A program made the position numbers and the translations under genes. Of a DNA stretch of 53,450 nucleotides, positions 53,034 to 53,450 are shown in pieces; position 1 is the stretch's first letter; each line of letters starts with the position of its first letter. The stretch spans positions 1 to 53,450 of the forward strand of contig JAJJLU010003556.1 in NCBI GenBank assembly GCA_023807065.1. Reading direction: 5' to 3'. The notes beneath the pieces were generated by a model. The model saw nothing but the letters and a program-made list of their open reading frames with translations. It had not been told where the DNA came from and made no database searches. The stretch is from Isotricha intestinalis (Eukaryota; Ciliophora; Litostomatea; Vestibuliferida; Isotrichidae).

Positions 53034-53450
53034 ATGGATGCACCTAAACCTATTATTGAAAAAGATTCTATTTTTAATGATTTAAAAGAAAAATATGCTG
53101 AAATATTATTTAAATATTTAGATGAAAGGGAATTTAAAGAGGATAAAGTAATTGTTTGGATTGATAATATATTAAAAGATGCACAAGAATATTTTATAAA
53201 AAATTTTCAAAATTATGATTTATTTCTCTTTTGTTCAGTTTGTGATAATGATTTAATTTATAGAACAAATCATTTTTCAATTTATTTAAATGAATCAGAT
53301 GATTATGGATTAGTAGAGCTTGAAACTGGTAAATTATATGGTATTTTATATTTCTTTTTTTATAAACATAATGAATTTAGTTATGATATTTTAAAATATG
53401 AAAGTTTAATTATTAATAAAGGAAATAAAATTCTTTTAGATAAATTAAAT
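53034..53450 (+). CDS. Tctex/dynein-light-chain-like protein, partial (runs off right end)
   Basis: 139 codons from ATG at 53034, open to the window edge. It begins MDAPKPIIEKDSIF. EKYAEILFKYLDEREFKEDKVIVWIDNILKDAQEYF matches the N-terminal helices of Tctex-type dynein light chains. The strands YDLFLFCSVCDNDLIYRTNH, SDDYGLVELE and TGKLYGILYFFFYK follow, fitting the Tctex pattern of strand, non-identical loop, strand and final hydrophobic strand (by eye). Sequence continues past the usual Tctex end, so there is a C-terminal extension or further domain outside the window. If correct, it would be a cargo- or cilium-associated dynein subunit. A second ATG four bases downstream is out of frame. 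Confidence 0.6.
   Translation, partial: MDAPKPIIEKDSIFNDLKEKYAEILFKYLDEREFKEDKVIVWIDNILKDAQEYFIKNFQNYDLFLFCSVCDNDLIYRTNHFSIYLNESDDYGLVELETGKLYGILYFFFYKHNEFSYDILKYESLIINKGNKILLDKLN

Noticed and set aside
1..53450. CRISPR arrays, operons, bacterial ribosome binding sites or insertion sequences
   Set aside because: None seen. Gene structure, intron and gene content are eukaryotic.

Overview
The window is an extremely AT-rich eukaryotic (protist) chromosome segment. The genes are mostly uninterrupted and rich in Lys, Asn and Ile. The gene-free spacers are long and nearly pure A+T. Start codons follow an A-run, and every confidently annotated gene whose 3' end is inside the window ends in TAA. 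One spliceosomal intron, 26 nt long with GT..AG borders, is visible in a Rab-like GTPase. Two large two-pass membrane proteins carry a membrane-proximal YERxYRKI..GG motif that I associate with a large ciliate family. With the giant AAA/vWA protein, AGC kinases, leishmanolysin-like protease, DUF229 enzyme and Tctex-like protein, this points to a unicellular eukaryote, perhaps a ciliate using the standard stop TAA. The species assignment is inference only.

Layout, left to right: a decayed zinc-finger gene (1-585, minus); a two-pass membrane protein (845-2509, minus); a Rab pseudogene lying in an inverted duplication (3595-4231, minus); a giant 5,839-residue six-AAA, triple-vWA midasin-like protein (5359-22878, minus); a small SelW/Rdx-like gene with one in-frame TGA in a CxxU position (23812-24156, plus); an NDR-type kinase (24984-26717) and a YANK/STK32-like kinase (27575-29113); a paralogue of the two-pass membrane protein (30127-31686, minus); a 2.7 kb gene-free block; a Crinkler-like NTPase/nuclease protein with a basic tail (34379-37000); an aldo-keto reductase (37375-38241, minus); a coiled-coil WD40 protein (38952-40400); an unknown basic protein (40619-41881, minus); the intact Rab-like GTPase (42963-43597); a seven-helix protein with an EGF-like ectodomain (44854-46482); a multipass DUF229/sulfatase-fold enzyme (47235-49418); a leishmanolysin-like metalloprotease (50131-51786, minus); a GC-rich islet with inverted repeats (52582-52633); and the start of a Tctex/dynein-light-chain-like gene running off the right end (53034-53450).

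There is no operon structure. The genes look individually transcribed and functionally mixed: signalling (two kinases, Rab, seven-helix protein), surface or secretory proteins (two-pass proteins, protease, DUF229), redox (AKR, putative selenoprotein) and giant remodelling machinery.

The most noteworthy items are the putative selenoprotein with its possible SECIS hairpin, the triple-vWA AAA giant, the Rab that appears to have exchanged prenylation for myristoylation and left an inverted pseudogene copy 38 kb away, and the Crinkler-like protein. All family names come from reading motifs by eye; no database search was run.
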